Source of the DNA: Companilactobacillus zhachilii
GTDB lineage: Bacteria; Bacillota; Bacilli; Lactobacillales; Lactobacillaceae
Reading direction: 5' to 3'
DNA length: 64,000 bases
NCBI RefSeq assembly: GCF_003606365.2
Contig: NZ_CP031933.2
Span: 2,046,001 to 2,110,000 of the forward strand
Shown: positions 37,422 to 45,352 of the stretch, piece after piece
Numbering within the stretch: position 1 is the first letter of the stretch
Layout: each line of letters starts with the position of its first letter
Translations under genes and position numbers: made by a program
Notes under the pieces: model-generated
Databases searched by the model: none
What the model was told of the DNA's origin: nothing
Seen by the model: only the letters and a program-made list of their open reading frames with translations

Positions 37422-37898
37422 CTACTTTTTGCGTCTAATTTCTCGAAAGAAATTCCGTAATAATTGTGCTGATTCGTCGGCTTTGACCTCACTTAACACC
37501 TCTGGTTGGTGATTATACCGCGTCTCAGCTAAGAGATTATTAATTGAACCAACTGACCCAGCTTTTGGATCCTTGGCACCATAAATAACTTCTTCGATTC
37601 GACTATTTATTATCGCCCCAGCACACATTGGACAAGGTTCTAGAGTTACGAATAAACTCGTATGTTCCAAGCGCCAACTACCAACTTTGGCACATGCTGC
37701 TTCAATTGCAATAATTTCCGCATGCTTGATAGCATTCTGCGTTTCTTCACGCTCATTTGAGCCCTCGGCAATAACTTCACCGGTAATATTATCGACAATT
37801 ATGCAGCCGATAGGAACCTCGCGTCTTGTCTCAGCTTTTTTGGCCTCTTCAAGCGCCAGATTCATGTATTCATTGATTTGATTTTCTGAAAATATCAT
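37422..37898 (-). CDS. tadA: tRNA-specific adenosine deaminase TadA
   Basis: Deaminates A34 to inosine in tRNA-Arg(ACG). It has 158 residues with zinc and catalytic motifs AIKHAEIIAIEAAC (His plus Glu) and LEPCPMCAGAIINSRI (two Cys). It lies one base after the small membrane-protein gene and upstream of ffs. Confidence 0.96.
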   Translation of the reverse strand: MIFSENQINEYMNLALEEAKKAETRREVPIGCIIVDNITGEVIAEGSNEREETQNAIKHAEIIAIEAACAKVGSWRLEHTSLFVTLEPCPMCAGAIINSRIEEVIYGAKDPKAGSVGSINNLLAETRYNHQPEVLSEVKADESAQLLRNFFREIRRKK

Positions 37899-37899
37899 T

Positions 37900-38214
37900 T
37901 TAGCTAATTAAATTCGTTACTTTCTTCTCTAAGTATTTTGGAAAAACTGGTTCCTTAAGTTTTAGTTGTTTTTGTTCACGTTGGATTTTTTCAAGTATCT
38001 CGAGTAATTCTTTGACTTGATCATCTGATAAAGTTCCAATAAATTGCATTATTTTTTCGTTGCCATGTAAATATTTCCCAACGTAATCTTCTAATTTCTT
38101 GCGATCTTGGTTGATAACTTTATTCTTCAAGAACTTAACTAGCGAATAAACGACGAAAAACATTCCTGCGGAAATAAACGATAAAAGAGCTACAATTAAA
38201 ATTTTCTTCTTCAT
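37900..38214 (-). CDS. Small membrane-anchored protein, unknown
   Basis: A 104-residue protein from ATG 38214, which follows TTGGAGGCG; the upstream frame extension lacks a ribosome site. One transmembrane helix (about residues 3-25, ILIVALLSFISAGMFFVVYSLV) is followed by a charged helical cytoplasmic part (KKLEDYVGKYL...ELLEILEKIQREQKQLKLKE). No family recognised. It sits between a methyltransferase gene and tadA. Confidence 0.65.
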   Translation of the reverse strand: MKKKILIVALLSFISAGMFFVVYSLVKFLKNKVINQDRKKLEDYVGKYLHGNEKIMQFIGTLSDDQVKELLEILEKIQREQKQLKLKEPVFPKYLEKKVTNLIS

Positions 38215-38257
38215 ATGCAAACGCCTCCAACATGAATATACCACATTGGGAAATATT

Positions 38258-38860
38258 TTAAATCAATTTACTTCTTAAAATATAATATCCCTTATCACGT
38301 GTCACAACTTCAACATTGCCAAAAGTTTGGTCCATCAACTTTTTAGCAGAAGGTGCACCTTGTTTCTTTTGAAGCACGATCCAGAGTTCACCATTTGGCT
38401 CTAAATAATCCTTTGAATCGGCCAAAATTGATGTCACAACACTCTTACCTGCTCTTACAGGTGGATTAGAAACAATCAAAGCATATTTACCTTCAACGGT
38501 CTTATAAGTATCAGACTCAAAGATATCGACGTTACTTACTTGATTATTTTCAGCATTTTGTTTTGCTAACCCCAGTGCTCGCAAGTTAACATCAACCATT
38601 GTCACTTGACGTTTAGGTTGATCTTTGGCTAGTGCTAAACCAATTGGGCCATATCCACAACCAACGTCCAAAATATTTCCATTAGGCACATTTTGGAAAT
38701 CAATTGCATCAATTAAAACACGTGAACCATAATCGATTGTTTGTCGAGAAAAGACTCCACTATCAGATGTAAAATCTAAACTGTGATTTCTCAAGATAAA
38801 GTTAAAGTTTTTAACTTCATGTTCCAAATTTGGATCATTTTCAAAATATTGATTAACCAT
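38258..38860 (-). CDS. Class I SAM-dependent methyltransferase (RsmC/YbxB-like)
   Basis: A 200-residue methyltransferase of the RsmC-like (MTS) family, probably acting on rRNA guanine N2. Motif I is ILDVGCGYGPIGLALA, the acidic VTMVDVNLRALGLAKQN follows, and the catalytic motif is NPPVRAGKS. It is half the length of E. coli RsmC, matching Bacillus YbxB, which also lies next to rplL. Target not proven. Confidence 0.88.
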   Translation of the reverse strand: MVNQYFENDPNLEHEVKNFNFILRNHSLDFTSDSGVFSRQTIDYGSRVLIDAIDFQNVPNGNILDVGCGYGPIGLALAKDQPKRQVTMVDVNLRALGLAKQNAENNQVSNVDIFESDTYKTVEGKYALIVSNPPVRAGKSVVTSILADSKDYLEPNGELWIVLQKKQGAPSAKKLMDQTFGNVEVVTRDKGYYILRSKLI

Positions 38861-38886
38861 TTGCTTTACCTGTCCTTTTAAGGGTA

Positions 38887-38912
38887 AAAAAAAATCCTCT
38901 TACGAGGATTAA
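38887..38912 (-). terminator. rplJL operon terminator
   Basis: AATCCTC/GAGGATT hairpin with loop TTAC and a T9 run on the minus strand, about 20 bases after the rplL stop. Confidence 0.88.
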
Positions 38913-38930
38913 TTTTATCATTAAAGTGTA

Positions 38931-39299
38931 TTACTTCAATGTAACTGTTGCACCAACAGCTTCTAGTTTTGACTTCATTTCGTCAGCGTCAGCCTTAGCA
39001 ACGCCTTCCTTGATAACCTTAGGAGCACCATCAACAAGGTCCTTTGAGTCCTTCAAGCCAAGTCCTGTGATACCACGAACTTCCTTGATAACCTTAACCT
39101 TTTCTTGACCTGCTTCTGTAAGTTCAACGTCAAATGAGTCCTTTTCTGCAGCAGCGTCGCCACCAGCAGCACCGGCAGCAGCAACTGGAGCAGCAGCCTT
39201 AACGTCAAATTCTTCTTCAATAGCCTTAACAAGGTCGTTAAGTTCTAGAATTGAAGCATCTTTTAAATCATCAATAATCTTTTGTGTATCTAAAGCCAT
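38931..39299 (-). CDS. rplL: 50S ribosomal protein L7/L12
   Basis: Stalk protein that recruits translation GTPases. It has 122 residues from ATG 39299 ([14 protein letters not shown]), after GGAGG; the frame extends 5 codons upstream but that is not the start. N-terminal dimerisation helices, an Ala/Gly hinge ([18 protein letters not shown]) and the C-terminal domain [19 protein letters not shown] are all visible. It is co-transcribed with rplJ. Confidence 0.98.
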   Translation of the reverse strand: MALDTQKIIDDLKDASILELNDLVKAIEEEFDVKAAAPVAAAGAAGGDAAAEKDSFDVELTEAGQEKVKVIKEVRGITGLGLKDSKDLVDGAPKVIKEGVAKADADEMKSKLEAVGATVTLK

Positions 39300-39340
39300 T
39301 ATTGTATCCTCCAAATATTATGAGTTATTTTTTAAATTAA

Positions 39341-39844
39341 TTAAGCGGCAGGTTCGTCGTTTTTGTCTGCAACGGCCTTAACAACCATAGCAAAGTCGCG
39401 AACTGGAGCTTGTAATACAGATACCAACATTGATAGCAAGCCATCTCTGTCTGGTAATGTTGCAAGTTCTTGAATTTGTTCAAGAGTTGCTGCTTTACCT
39501 TCGATGATACCACCCTTGATTTCAACGGCTTCAACATCTTTGGCAAATTTAGCTGCTACTTTAGCAGGTCCAACAGGATCTGTTTCTGAGTAAGCAATAG
39601 CTGTTGGTCCAACGAAGTATTCTTCTAGACCTTCAACACCGGCTTTTTCAGCTGCACGTCTCAAGATTGTATTCTTGATAACTTGCATTGTAGCACCTTG
39701 TTCACGTAATTCAGCACGCATTTCTGTTGCTTGTTCAACTGTTAGACCTAAGTAATCAACAACGATTACTGACTTTGCGCCTGTAAGTTGCTTAGCAATT
39801 TCATCAACTTGTGCTTGTTTTGCTGCTAATACATCTTGCTTCAT
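39341..39844 (-). CDS. rplJ: 50S ribosomal protein L10
   Basis: Stalk base protein that holds L7/L12 dimers. It has 167 residues, with IAKQLTGAKSVIVVDYLGLTVEQATEMRAELREQG near the start and a C-terminal helical L12-binding tail. Preceded by the autoregulatory L10 leader; GGAGGTG precedes the ATG. Confidence 0.98.
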   Translation of the reverse strand: MKQDVLAAKQAQVDEIAKQLTGAKSVIVVDYLGLTVEQATEMRAELREQGATMQVIKNTILRRAAEKAGVEGLEEYFVGPTAIAYSETDPVGPAKVAAKFAKDVEAVEIKGGIIEGKAATLEQIQELATLPDRDGLLSMLVSVLQAPVRDFAMVVKAVADKNDEPAA

Positions 39845-39899
39845 TATTACGTTTCACCTCCACAATTTATTAGTTAATTATCTACAAATTTCGGCTTAA

Positions 39900-40018
39900 A
39901 AATAATAAAATCTCTGTGCCCTAAGGACACAGAGATTAAGTGAAATAATCTTCTGGCCTCGGCAGGATATTAAGACTTTCATCACCTGAGTCTTCGGTAG
40001 AAATCAACTATATTAATC
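39900..40018 (-). ncRNA. Ribosomal protein L10 leader (rplJL autoregulation)
   Basis: Minus-strand RNA upstream of rplJ containing CTACCGAAGACTCAGGTGAT, ATCCTGCCGAGGCC and a strong hairpin AATCTCTGTG.../CACAGAGATT followed by TTATTATTTTT. This is the known Firmicute L10 leader: L10(L12)4 binds the kink-turn part and favours the terminator. The hairpin at 39906-39938 is the attenuator. Confidence 0.9.
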
Positions 40019-40049
40019 TATCATTATTTTGGTAGTTAGTCAACACTAA

Positions 40050-40730
40050 TTAAGCGTTGATCTTTAGACCAGGTCCAAATGTAGATGTCATGTTAACACT
40101 TGTTACATAGTTACCCTTAAGTGAAGCTGGGCGTGCTTTCAAGATTGCGTTGTAGAAAGTATCGAAGTTTTCTGTAATCTTGTTTGTATCAAATGAAATC
40201 TTACCGATTGGTGCGTGGATAAGACCGTTTGAGTCAACACGGTATGTAACTTGTCCGGCTTTAATATCATTAACAGCCTTTGTAACATCCATTGTAACAG
40301 TACCTGTCTTAGGGTTAGGCATCAAACCTTTAGGTCCAAGAACACGACCTAAACGACCTACTTTAGCCATCATTGGTGGTGTTGCAACAGCAACGTCAAA
40401 GTCTAGCCAGCCGTCTTGAATCTTTTCAACAAGGTCGTCAGAACCAACAACATCAGCGCCAGCTGCTTCTGCATCCTTAGCTTGTTGTCCTTCAGCGAAG
40501 ACGATAACCTTTTGTGTCTTACCAGTACCGTTAGGTAGTACGATAGCACCACGAATTTGTTGATCAGCTTGCTTTGGATCTACATCCAAGTTAACAGCAA
40601 CTTCAACAGTTGCGTCGAATTTAGCGAAGTCAACCTTCTTTAATAATTCAACAGCTTCTTCAGCAGTGTAAGTTTTGTTTTTATCTACTTGTTTTAATGC
40701 TTCTGTATATTTCTTTCCATGCTTAGCCAT
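40050..40730 (-). CDS. rplA: 50S ribosomal protein L1
   Basis: L1 stalk protein of 226 residues. [21 protein letters not shown] at the start, [15 protein letters not shown] and the C-terminal [17 protein letters not shown] are diagnostic. It is co-transcribed with rplK after a 103-base spacer that holds a small hairpin (GAATGTGAAAGCATTC), possibly an L1 binding site. Confidence 0.98.
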   Translation of the reverse strand: MAKHGKKYTEALKQVDKNKTYTAEEAVELLKKVDFAKFDATVEVAVNLDVDPKQADQQIRGAIVLPNGTGKTQKVIVFAEGQQAKDAEAAGADVVGSDDLVEKIQDGWLDFDVAVATPPMMAKVGRLGRVLGPKGLMPNPKTGTVTMDVTKAVNDIKAGQVTYRVDSNGLIHAPIGKISFDTNKITENFDTFYNAILKARPASLKGNYVTSVNMTSTFGPGLKINA

Positions 40731-40833
40731 GCTAAGTTCCTCCTTGCTTTGTGGTCTTTCGGAGAATTATATTTTCTCCTCCCACTTGTTAAGAATGCTT
40801 TCACATTCCTGTAAACTGCTTAAATCTAGTCTT

Positions 40834-41256
40834 TTACTTTACTTCAAAGCCCATACTTCTTGCAGTACCAGCAACCATACGCATTGCAGCTTCAACACTA
40901 GCAGCGTTTAGGTCTTTCATCTTGGTTTCAGCAATTTCGCGAACTTGGTCTTCAGTAACTGTGGCAACCTTGTTAGTGTTAGGTTCGCCAGAGCCCTTTT
41001 CAACGCCAGCAGCCTTCTTCAATAGAACAGCAGCTGGTGGTGTCTTAGTAACGAAATCGAATGAACGGTCTTCATATACTGAGATAACAACAGGGATAAT
41101 CATACCCTTTTGATCTTGTGTACGTGCATTGAAGTCCTTTGTAAAGGCAACAATGTTAATACCAGCTTGTCCTAAAGCAGGACCAACTGGAGGAGCTGGA
41201 GTAGCCTGTCCAGCAGGGATTTGTAATTTTACTACGTTAGCAACTTTTTTAGCCAC
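40834..41256 (-). CDS. rplK: 50S ribosomal protein L11
   Basis: GTPase-centre protein, 140 residues from a GTG start at 41256 ([17 protein letters not shown]), chosen because AAGGAGGT precedes it and the family begins here. [17 protein letters not shown] and the C-terminal [11 protein letters not shown] are diagnostic. It is the first gene of rplKA. Confidence 0.97.
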   Translation of the reverse strand: MAKKVANVVKLQIPAGQATPAPPVGPALGQAGINIVAFTKDFNARTQDQKGMIIPVVISVYEDRSFDFVTKTPPAAVLLKKAAGVEKGSGEPNTNKVATVTEDQVREIAETKMKDLNAASVEAAMRMVAGTARSMGFEVK

Positions 41257-41343
41257 GGTGCATACCTCCTTGTTCCGTGATGTGGTCATGATGAGAATCA
41301 GAATTTTCTCTCCCACATGTATGTGTCAAAAACATACCGTTAT

Positions 41344-41372
41344 ATAGTAGCACGGTCTACTAGGGTTTACAA
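41344..41372 (-). promoter_or_regulatory. rplKA promoter
   Basis: Minus strand TTGTAA, a 17-base spacer, TACTAT, about 90 bases upstream of the rplK start, leaving room for a leader. Confidence 0.65.
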
Positions 41373-41387
41373 TAATTTTTTTAATTT

Positions 41388-41561
41388 CCGTCCCCGGGAG
41401 CAAGACGATTTTCCTGCTGTGGGACCGATTCGAGCCAAGGTCTCGAATCTCGCTTTTAAGCCTTGCAAGTTCGGCAAGTCTTAAAAGACGTCCGTGGAGT
41501 AAGGGCTAAAGCCCTAACTCCACCTTTACTGCTGGAAAATCATCTTGCTCCCTCCGACTAG
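41388..41561 (+). repeat. Cloverleaf intergenic element, copy 7 (left member of a pair)
   Basis: The clearest copy for structure. Closing stem: GAGCAAGACGATTTTCC with GGAAAATCATCTTGCTC. Arm I: GATTCGAG/CTCGAATC around CCAAGGT. Arm II: CTTTTAAGCCTTGC with GCAAGTCTTAAAAG. Arm III: GTGGAGTAAGGGCT with AGCCCTAACTCCAC. It ends CTCCGACTAG and starts 16 bases upstream of the rplK -35 box; copy 8 faces it across 120 bases. Confidence 0.88.
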
Positions 41562-41681
41562 TTCTATGGCTGCTTGTTACCCATTTCCAATCCAAAAGCT
41601 ACTAACTAAGTAAGAATTTTTATAAACTATGTTAAATATCATTATCTTAATCAGTAAAGCAACAAATCTACAACCACTACA

Positions 41682-41864
41682 CTAGTCGGAGGACATGAGC
41701 ACTATTTTTATCTGCTGTGAAAGTGGCGTTATGGCTTTAGCCATTACACCACCGGGCGAGTTTGGAGACTTGCCGAACTTGCAAGGCTTCAAACCGAGGG
41801 ACGAGACCTTGGCTCGGCCCGGTCCGCACAGCAGATAAAAATAGTGCTCATTTCCGGAGACGGC
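41682..41864 (-). repeat. Cloverleaf intergenic element, copy 8 (right member of a pair)
   Basis: The closing stem GAGCACTATTTTTATCTGCT pairs with AGCAGATAAAAATAGTGCTC perfectly; this sequence is unrelated to the stem of its partner. Arms: ATGGCTTTAGCCAT; TTTGGAGACTTGC with GCAAGGCTTCAAA; GGGACGAG/GCTCGGCCC. Read with nusG it begins 9 bases after the nusG stop codon. Confidence 0.88.
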
Positions 41865-41873
41865 AAAATTTAA

Positions 41874-42419
41874 TTAAGCTTGTTTTTCAACCGCTGTAAA
41901 GTCAACTTCAGCTGATGTCATACGTCCAAACATATCAACATCAACTTTAAGTTTTCTGTGTTCGTCATCGATATCAGTGATTTTACCTGTCATATCTGAG
42001 AAAGCACCATCAGTGATCTTAACTGTTTCGCCAATTTCAAAGTCAGATGGTTTTTGTGAATCCATGCCAAATTGACTAAGGATATTATCAATCTCTTCTG
42101 GTAATAGTGGTGCTGGTTTACTACCAGAACCGTGACTGCCGACAAATCCGGTAACACCTGGTGTATTACGAACGATGAACCATGATTCATCAGACATAAC
42201 CATTTCTACTAGAACATAGCCAGGGAAAGTCTTTTCCATTTCTTTCTTTTCTTTACCGTTTTTAACTTTTGTTTCTTCTTCTTCAGGTACTACTGCACGG
42301 AAAATGTAATCTTCCATACCCATTGATTGAGCACGTGATTCTAGATTTTCCTTAACTTTGTTTTCATATCCTGAATAAGTATGTAATACATACCATTGTT
42401 TTTCGCCAGCTTCAGCCAT
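41874..42419 (-). CDS. nusG: Transcription termination/antitermination protein NusG
   Basis: Binds RNA polymerase and controls pausing. It has 181 residues from ATG 42419 (MAEAGEKQWYVLHTYSGYENKV). The NGN domain has FPGYVLVEMVMSDESWFIVRNTPGVTGFVG, and the C-terminal KOW domain has FEIGETVKITDGAFSDMTGKI. It is the last gene of rpmG-secE-nusG. Confidence 0.97.
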   Translation of the reverse strand: MAEAGEKQWYVLHTYSGYENKVKENLESRAQSMGMEDYIFRAVVPEEEETKVKNGKEKKEMEKTFPGYVLVEMVMSDESWFIVRNTPGVTGFVGSHGSGSKPAPLLPEEIDNILSQFGMDSQKPSDFEIGETVKITDGAFSDMTGKITDIDDEHRKLKVDVDMFGRMTSAEVDFTAVEKQA

Positions 42420-42443
42420 AATTTCCTCCAAAAATTCAAAATA

Positions 42444-42473
42444 AAAAAACTCCGAACTAGGTCGAAGTTTTTC
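42444..42473 (-). terminator. Terminator/attenuator between secE and nusG
   Basis: AAACTTCG/CGGAGTTT stem with loop ACCTAGTT and a T-rich run on the minus strand, inside the secE-nusG spacer. Partial termination would reduce nusG relative to secE. Confidence 0.6.
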
Positions 42474-42514
42474 TCGTTACAAACATAATAACAAATTTTA
42501 CGATGTCTTACAAT

Positions 42515-42700
42515 CTATTTACCCATTACAAAGTGTTGTAATAATGTAATTAGACCCCAATCAACTAGAGCAAAGAAGACTGCATACATCAATGATGTAG
42601 CAATAACGATCCATGTGTCACGTCTGTTTTCTTTAAATGTAGGCCAAACAACTAATTTCATTTCTTTGTTGACACTACCAAAAAATTTAAATAGTTTCAT
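42515..42700 (-). CDS. secE: Preprotein translocase subunit SecE
   Basis: Essential single-span subunit of SecYEG. It has 61 residues, with the conserved amphipathic KEMKLVVWPTFKENRRDTWIV followed by one transmembrane helix. It is located between rpmG and nusG. Confidence 0.96.
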   Translation of the reverse strand: MKLFKFFGSVNKEMKLVVWPTFKENRRDTWIVIATSLMYAVFFALVDWGLITLLQHFVMGK

Positions 42701-42714
42701 TTGTTCCTCCAGAA

Positions 42715-42864
42715 TTATCTTGTTTCTTTATGTAATGTATGTTTACCACAGTGCTTACAAAACTTCTTTACTTCAAGACGTTCTGTTCTGCTTGGGTTTT
42801 CAGTAATTGTATAATTTCTTGAACCACAGACAGTACAAGCAAGGGCGACTTTTCTTAATCCCAT
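42715..42864 (-). CDS. rpmG: 50S ribosomal protein L33
   Basis: A 49-residue ribosomal protein. The translation begins [18 protein letters not shown] and ends [17 protein letters not shown], with both zinc-type CxxC pairs, so it is the zinc-binding (C+) form. It lies 14 bases upstream of secE in the conserved order. Confidence 0.96.
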   Translation of the reverse strand: MGLRKVALACTVCGSRNYTITENPSRTERLEVKKFCKHCGKHTLHKETR

Positions 42865-42944
42865 GTTTATCTCCAAAATCTAATCTTAATCTTATTAATT
42901 GTAAACTCTGGAGTCTTGTTTGTCCATTGCAATCTCATGACAAA

Positions 42945-43508
42945 TCACTCATAAACAAGATTGTCTGATTTTTTCTTAATCATCTTTTTACATCGATACG
43001 TTATTATCAATAAGCTTCTACGATCAACTTTTGCCAAATCACAAGCTTCTTCAATCGAAAATTTTCCCAAAGTATATTGTAAAGCAGTCAATTCTTTAAG
43101 CGTCATACCTAGCGTAACTTGTTGAATATGATCACAATACTCAATTGAATCTTTCGGACTTTGCATAATCATGTGGGACTCATCAATATCATCTAATGAT
43201 TCAGTCATCCCATTTATTTTTCTCTTTGCTGAATTAGAATAACGAACTAAATCTATTACACGATGCTTAAATTTCATTTTAAAAAAACTACCAAATTTCG
43301 AACCTTGAGAACCATCAAACTTGATGCAAGAATCATGGCAAACTATCCGTGCTTCTTGATACCAATCATCACGATCATAACTCGAAACAAAATACTGCCT
43401 GATTGTATTATCAATCATAGGACGATACTTCATGATAAGTTTTGCTAGGGCTTCCGAATCTCCGAAATCCCGAAGCTGTTCGATCCATAATGTCTCTGAG
43501 TTTTCCAT
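42945..43508 (-). CDS. Sigma-70 family RNA polymerase sigma factor (SigH/ComX-like)
   Basis: A 187-residue alternative sigma factor at the position (rlmB to rpmG) where Bacillus sigH lies. Region 2: LIMKYRPMIDNTIRQYF...DRDDWYQEARIVCHDSCIKFDGSQGSKFGSFFKMKFKHRVIDLVR. Region 4 helix-turn-helix: FSIEEACDLAKVDRRSLLIITYRCKKMIKKK. In lactobacilli this protein is thought to activate competence genes like ComX, but its regulon cannot be told from this window. Confidence 0.85.
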   Translation of the reverse strand: MENSETLWIEQLRDFGDSEALAKLIMKYRPMIDNTIRQYFVSSYDRDDWYQEARIVCHDSCIKFDGSQGSKFGSFFKMKFKHRVIDLVRYSNSAKRKINGMTESLDDIDESHMIMQSPKDSIEYCDHIQQVTLGMTLKELTALQYTLGKFSIEEACDLAKVDRRSLLIITYRCKKMIKKKSDNLVYE

Positions 43509-43709
43509 TCAGTACGTATATTACGGACAACAATTTACTCTTATACGATAACACGGAATATTTCCTACATTCTAGCGAACGTTTGTTTACAAAAAAAGCG
43601 AATAATATTTAATCATTCGTTTTATAAGTTATTGATAAATTCCACTTTCGGAAGCAAATTTATTAGTAATACCGCGTAGTGCTAATTGGGTTCTTTCTCA
43701 ACTTTAGTT

Positions 43710-43889
43710 GCCGTCTCTGGGTGCAAGAAATGTTGGCGCTGTGGGGACCGATTGGAGCCGGAGTGCGGCCTCCAATCTCGATTTTGAACTTCGCAAAGTG
43801 TGCGAAGTTCAAAACTCGTCCCGTGGTATAGGCGCTAAAGCGCCAACGCCACCTTCACTACTGCCAACATTTCTTGCACCCAGAGACTA
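43710..43889 (+). repeat. Cloverleaf intergenic element, copy 9
   Basis: The closing stem GGGTGCAAGAAATGTTGGC pairs with GCCAACATTTCTTGCACCC perfectly. Arms: GATTGGAG/CTCCAATC around a divergent loop CCGGAGTGCGGC; TTTTGAACTTCGC with GCGAAGTTCAAAA; AGGCGCT/AGCGCC. Flanks carry ACCGCGTAGTGCTAATT on the left. It accounts for a quarter of the 686-base gap between the sigma gene and rlmB. Confidence 0.85.
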
Positions 43890-43919
43890 ATACATTTATT
43901 ATTTGAAATTTAACATAAG

Positions 43920-43976
43920 CAAAAGGCTAGATATTTTTCCGGATTTATACCCGGAAGAGATATCTAACCTTTTTTA
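43920..43976. terminator. Terminator of the GGATTTATACC hairpin family, copy 2
   Basis: AAAAGGCTAGATAT pairs with ATATCTAACCTTTT; the apical part is CCGGATTTATACCCGG. The same loop and first stem occur at 16.8 kb in the opposite orientation. No gene ends directly before it; it may relate to copy 9. Confidence 0.65.
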
Positions 43977-44144
43977 TTTTCTATTCTATAACCAAAATTA
44001 AGAAAGAACCGCTAATTGATTTTTTAACCACGAATTTAAAATTACTTTTAAAATCAAAATATACTCCGTATCCTACAATTCTAGTCATCAACGACATAAT
44101 AATACTTAAAATGATTCACTATGGATTCAAAAATAAAGAATGAA

Positions 44145-44194
44145 CTAGTCGGAAAGAGAAAGACATGGTTAGCTAACACCACACGTTAATAGTA
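44145..44194 (-). repeat. Near-empty cloverleaf remnant
   Basis: Read with rlmB, directly after its stop codon: ACGTGTGGTGTTAGCTAAC, CATGTC, then immediately TTTCTCTTTCCGACTAG. These are the outer left flank and the outer right edge of the family (compare copy 1), joined with no stem or arms between. It is a deletion product, or an ancestral site plus one end. Confidence 0.6.
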
Positions 44195-44959
44195 TTAAGC
44201 ATGTCTAGAAGCAAAAGCTTGATACAACAAAATACCTGTTGCTACACTAGCATTCAAACTTTGAACATGTCCAACCATAGGAATATTCAAGGTTTGGTCA
44301 GCTTGTTTTAAGACTAATGGAGAAATTCCTTTACCTTCGTTACCGATAATCAGAGCAACAGCTCCCTTGGCATTCCAGTTACGGTAATTGTCACCTTCCA
44401 TAGCTGTTCCAAAGACCCAAATATTACGTTTCTTCAAGTCCTTGATAGTATTAACTAAATTAGTCACACGCACAACGGGCACATGTTCAATCGCACCAGT
44501 TGAAGTTTTCGCAACTACGGAAGTCAATCCAGTTGAACGATGCTTAGGAACAATAATTCCGTGTACACCAACAGCGTCAGCCGTTCTCATAATTGAACCC
44601 AAATTATGGGGATCTTCAATTTTATCCAAAATCAAGATGAATGGATCTTCACCCTTTTCTTCAGCATTTTTGAAGATATCATCCATTTCAGCATATTGAT
44701 ATGAAGCAATATAGGCTGCCATACCTTGGTGATTACCGCCATCACTAATATCATCTAATTTATTCTTTGGTACTTCTTGAACAATCAAACGATCTCTTTT
44801 AGCGAGCTTGATTGCTTCAGCAATATGTTCACTGGAAAGTCCCTTTTGCACTAAAACCTTATTAACACGTTGATTAGCTGTGGCCGATTTCAATAATTCG
44901 ATTACTGAATGGACGCCATAAACTAACTCAATGTCATTACTATTTGAATTGTCTGTCAT
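44195..44959 (-). CDS. rlmB: 23S rRNA 2'-O-methyltransferase RlmB-type (SpoU/TrmH family)
   Basis: Methylates G2251 in 23S rRNA in the E. coli relative. It has 254 residues from ATG 44959, after AGGTGA. An N-terminal L30e-like substrate domain (YGVHSVIELLKS) is followed by a SPOUT knot: ILDKIEDPHNLGSIMRTADAVGVHGIIVPKHR, LIIGNEGKGISPLVLKQAD and SLNASVATGILLYQ. It overlaps the mrnC 3' end. Confidence 0.93.
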   Translation of the reverse strand: MTDNSNSNDIELVYGVHSVIELLKSATANQRVNKVLVQKGLSSEHIAEAIKLAKRDRLIVQEVPKNKLDDISDGGNHQGMAAYIASYQYAEMDDIFKNAEEKGEDPFILILDKIEDPHNLGSIMRTADAVGVHGIIVPKHRSTGLTSVVAKTSTGAIEHVPVVRVTNLVNTIKDLKKRNIWVFGTAMEGDNYRNWNAKGAVALIIGNEGKGISPLVLKQADQTLNIPMVGHVQSLNASVATGILLYQAFASRHA

Positions 44960-45352
44960 CTGCTTCACCTGTCTCTACTTCATTTATGCACCATTGTGCT
45001 AGTTCTTTCACACGTTCTTTGTTGCCAGTAATATCTAAATAGCCAAAAACTGCTTCAAAACCAGTGGACATATGATATGTGACGACACTTGTATTCTTTG
45101 CTTTTGTTTGTTTCTTCGCATTACGACCATTCTTGTAAATACGAATTTCTTCTTCAGATAAAACATCTTTATCAAGCATCAAAGTAGTTAAGGATGCTTG
45201 TGCTTTTGCAGAAACGTAATGTTTTGCTTGGTGCTGTAATTCATTAACTTTGACGATATTTTTTCGAGTAAGTGTTCACGAATAAAAACTTCATAAACAG
45301 CATCCCCTAAATATGCCAAAGTTACGCCATTAAATTTTTTAACATCAGTCAT
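44940..45352 (-). pseudogene. mrnC: Mini-ribonuclease III, frameshifted
   Basis: Mini-III trims 23S rRNA ends; it is an RNase III catalytic domain without the dsRNA-binding domain. From ATG 45352 the frame reads [31 protein letters not shown], with the catalytic LGDAVYE, and then goes out of frame. The rest ([20 protein letters not shown], then LMLDKDVLSEEEIRIYKNGRNAK...) lies in another frame down to 44940. Adding one A to the minus-strand A6 run at about 45259-45264 restores a 137-residue protein of normal length. The position between cysS and rlmB is conserved. A base-calling error is the likelier explanation. Confidence 0.85.
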
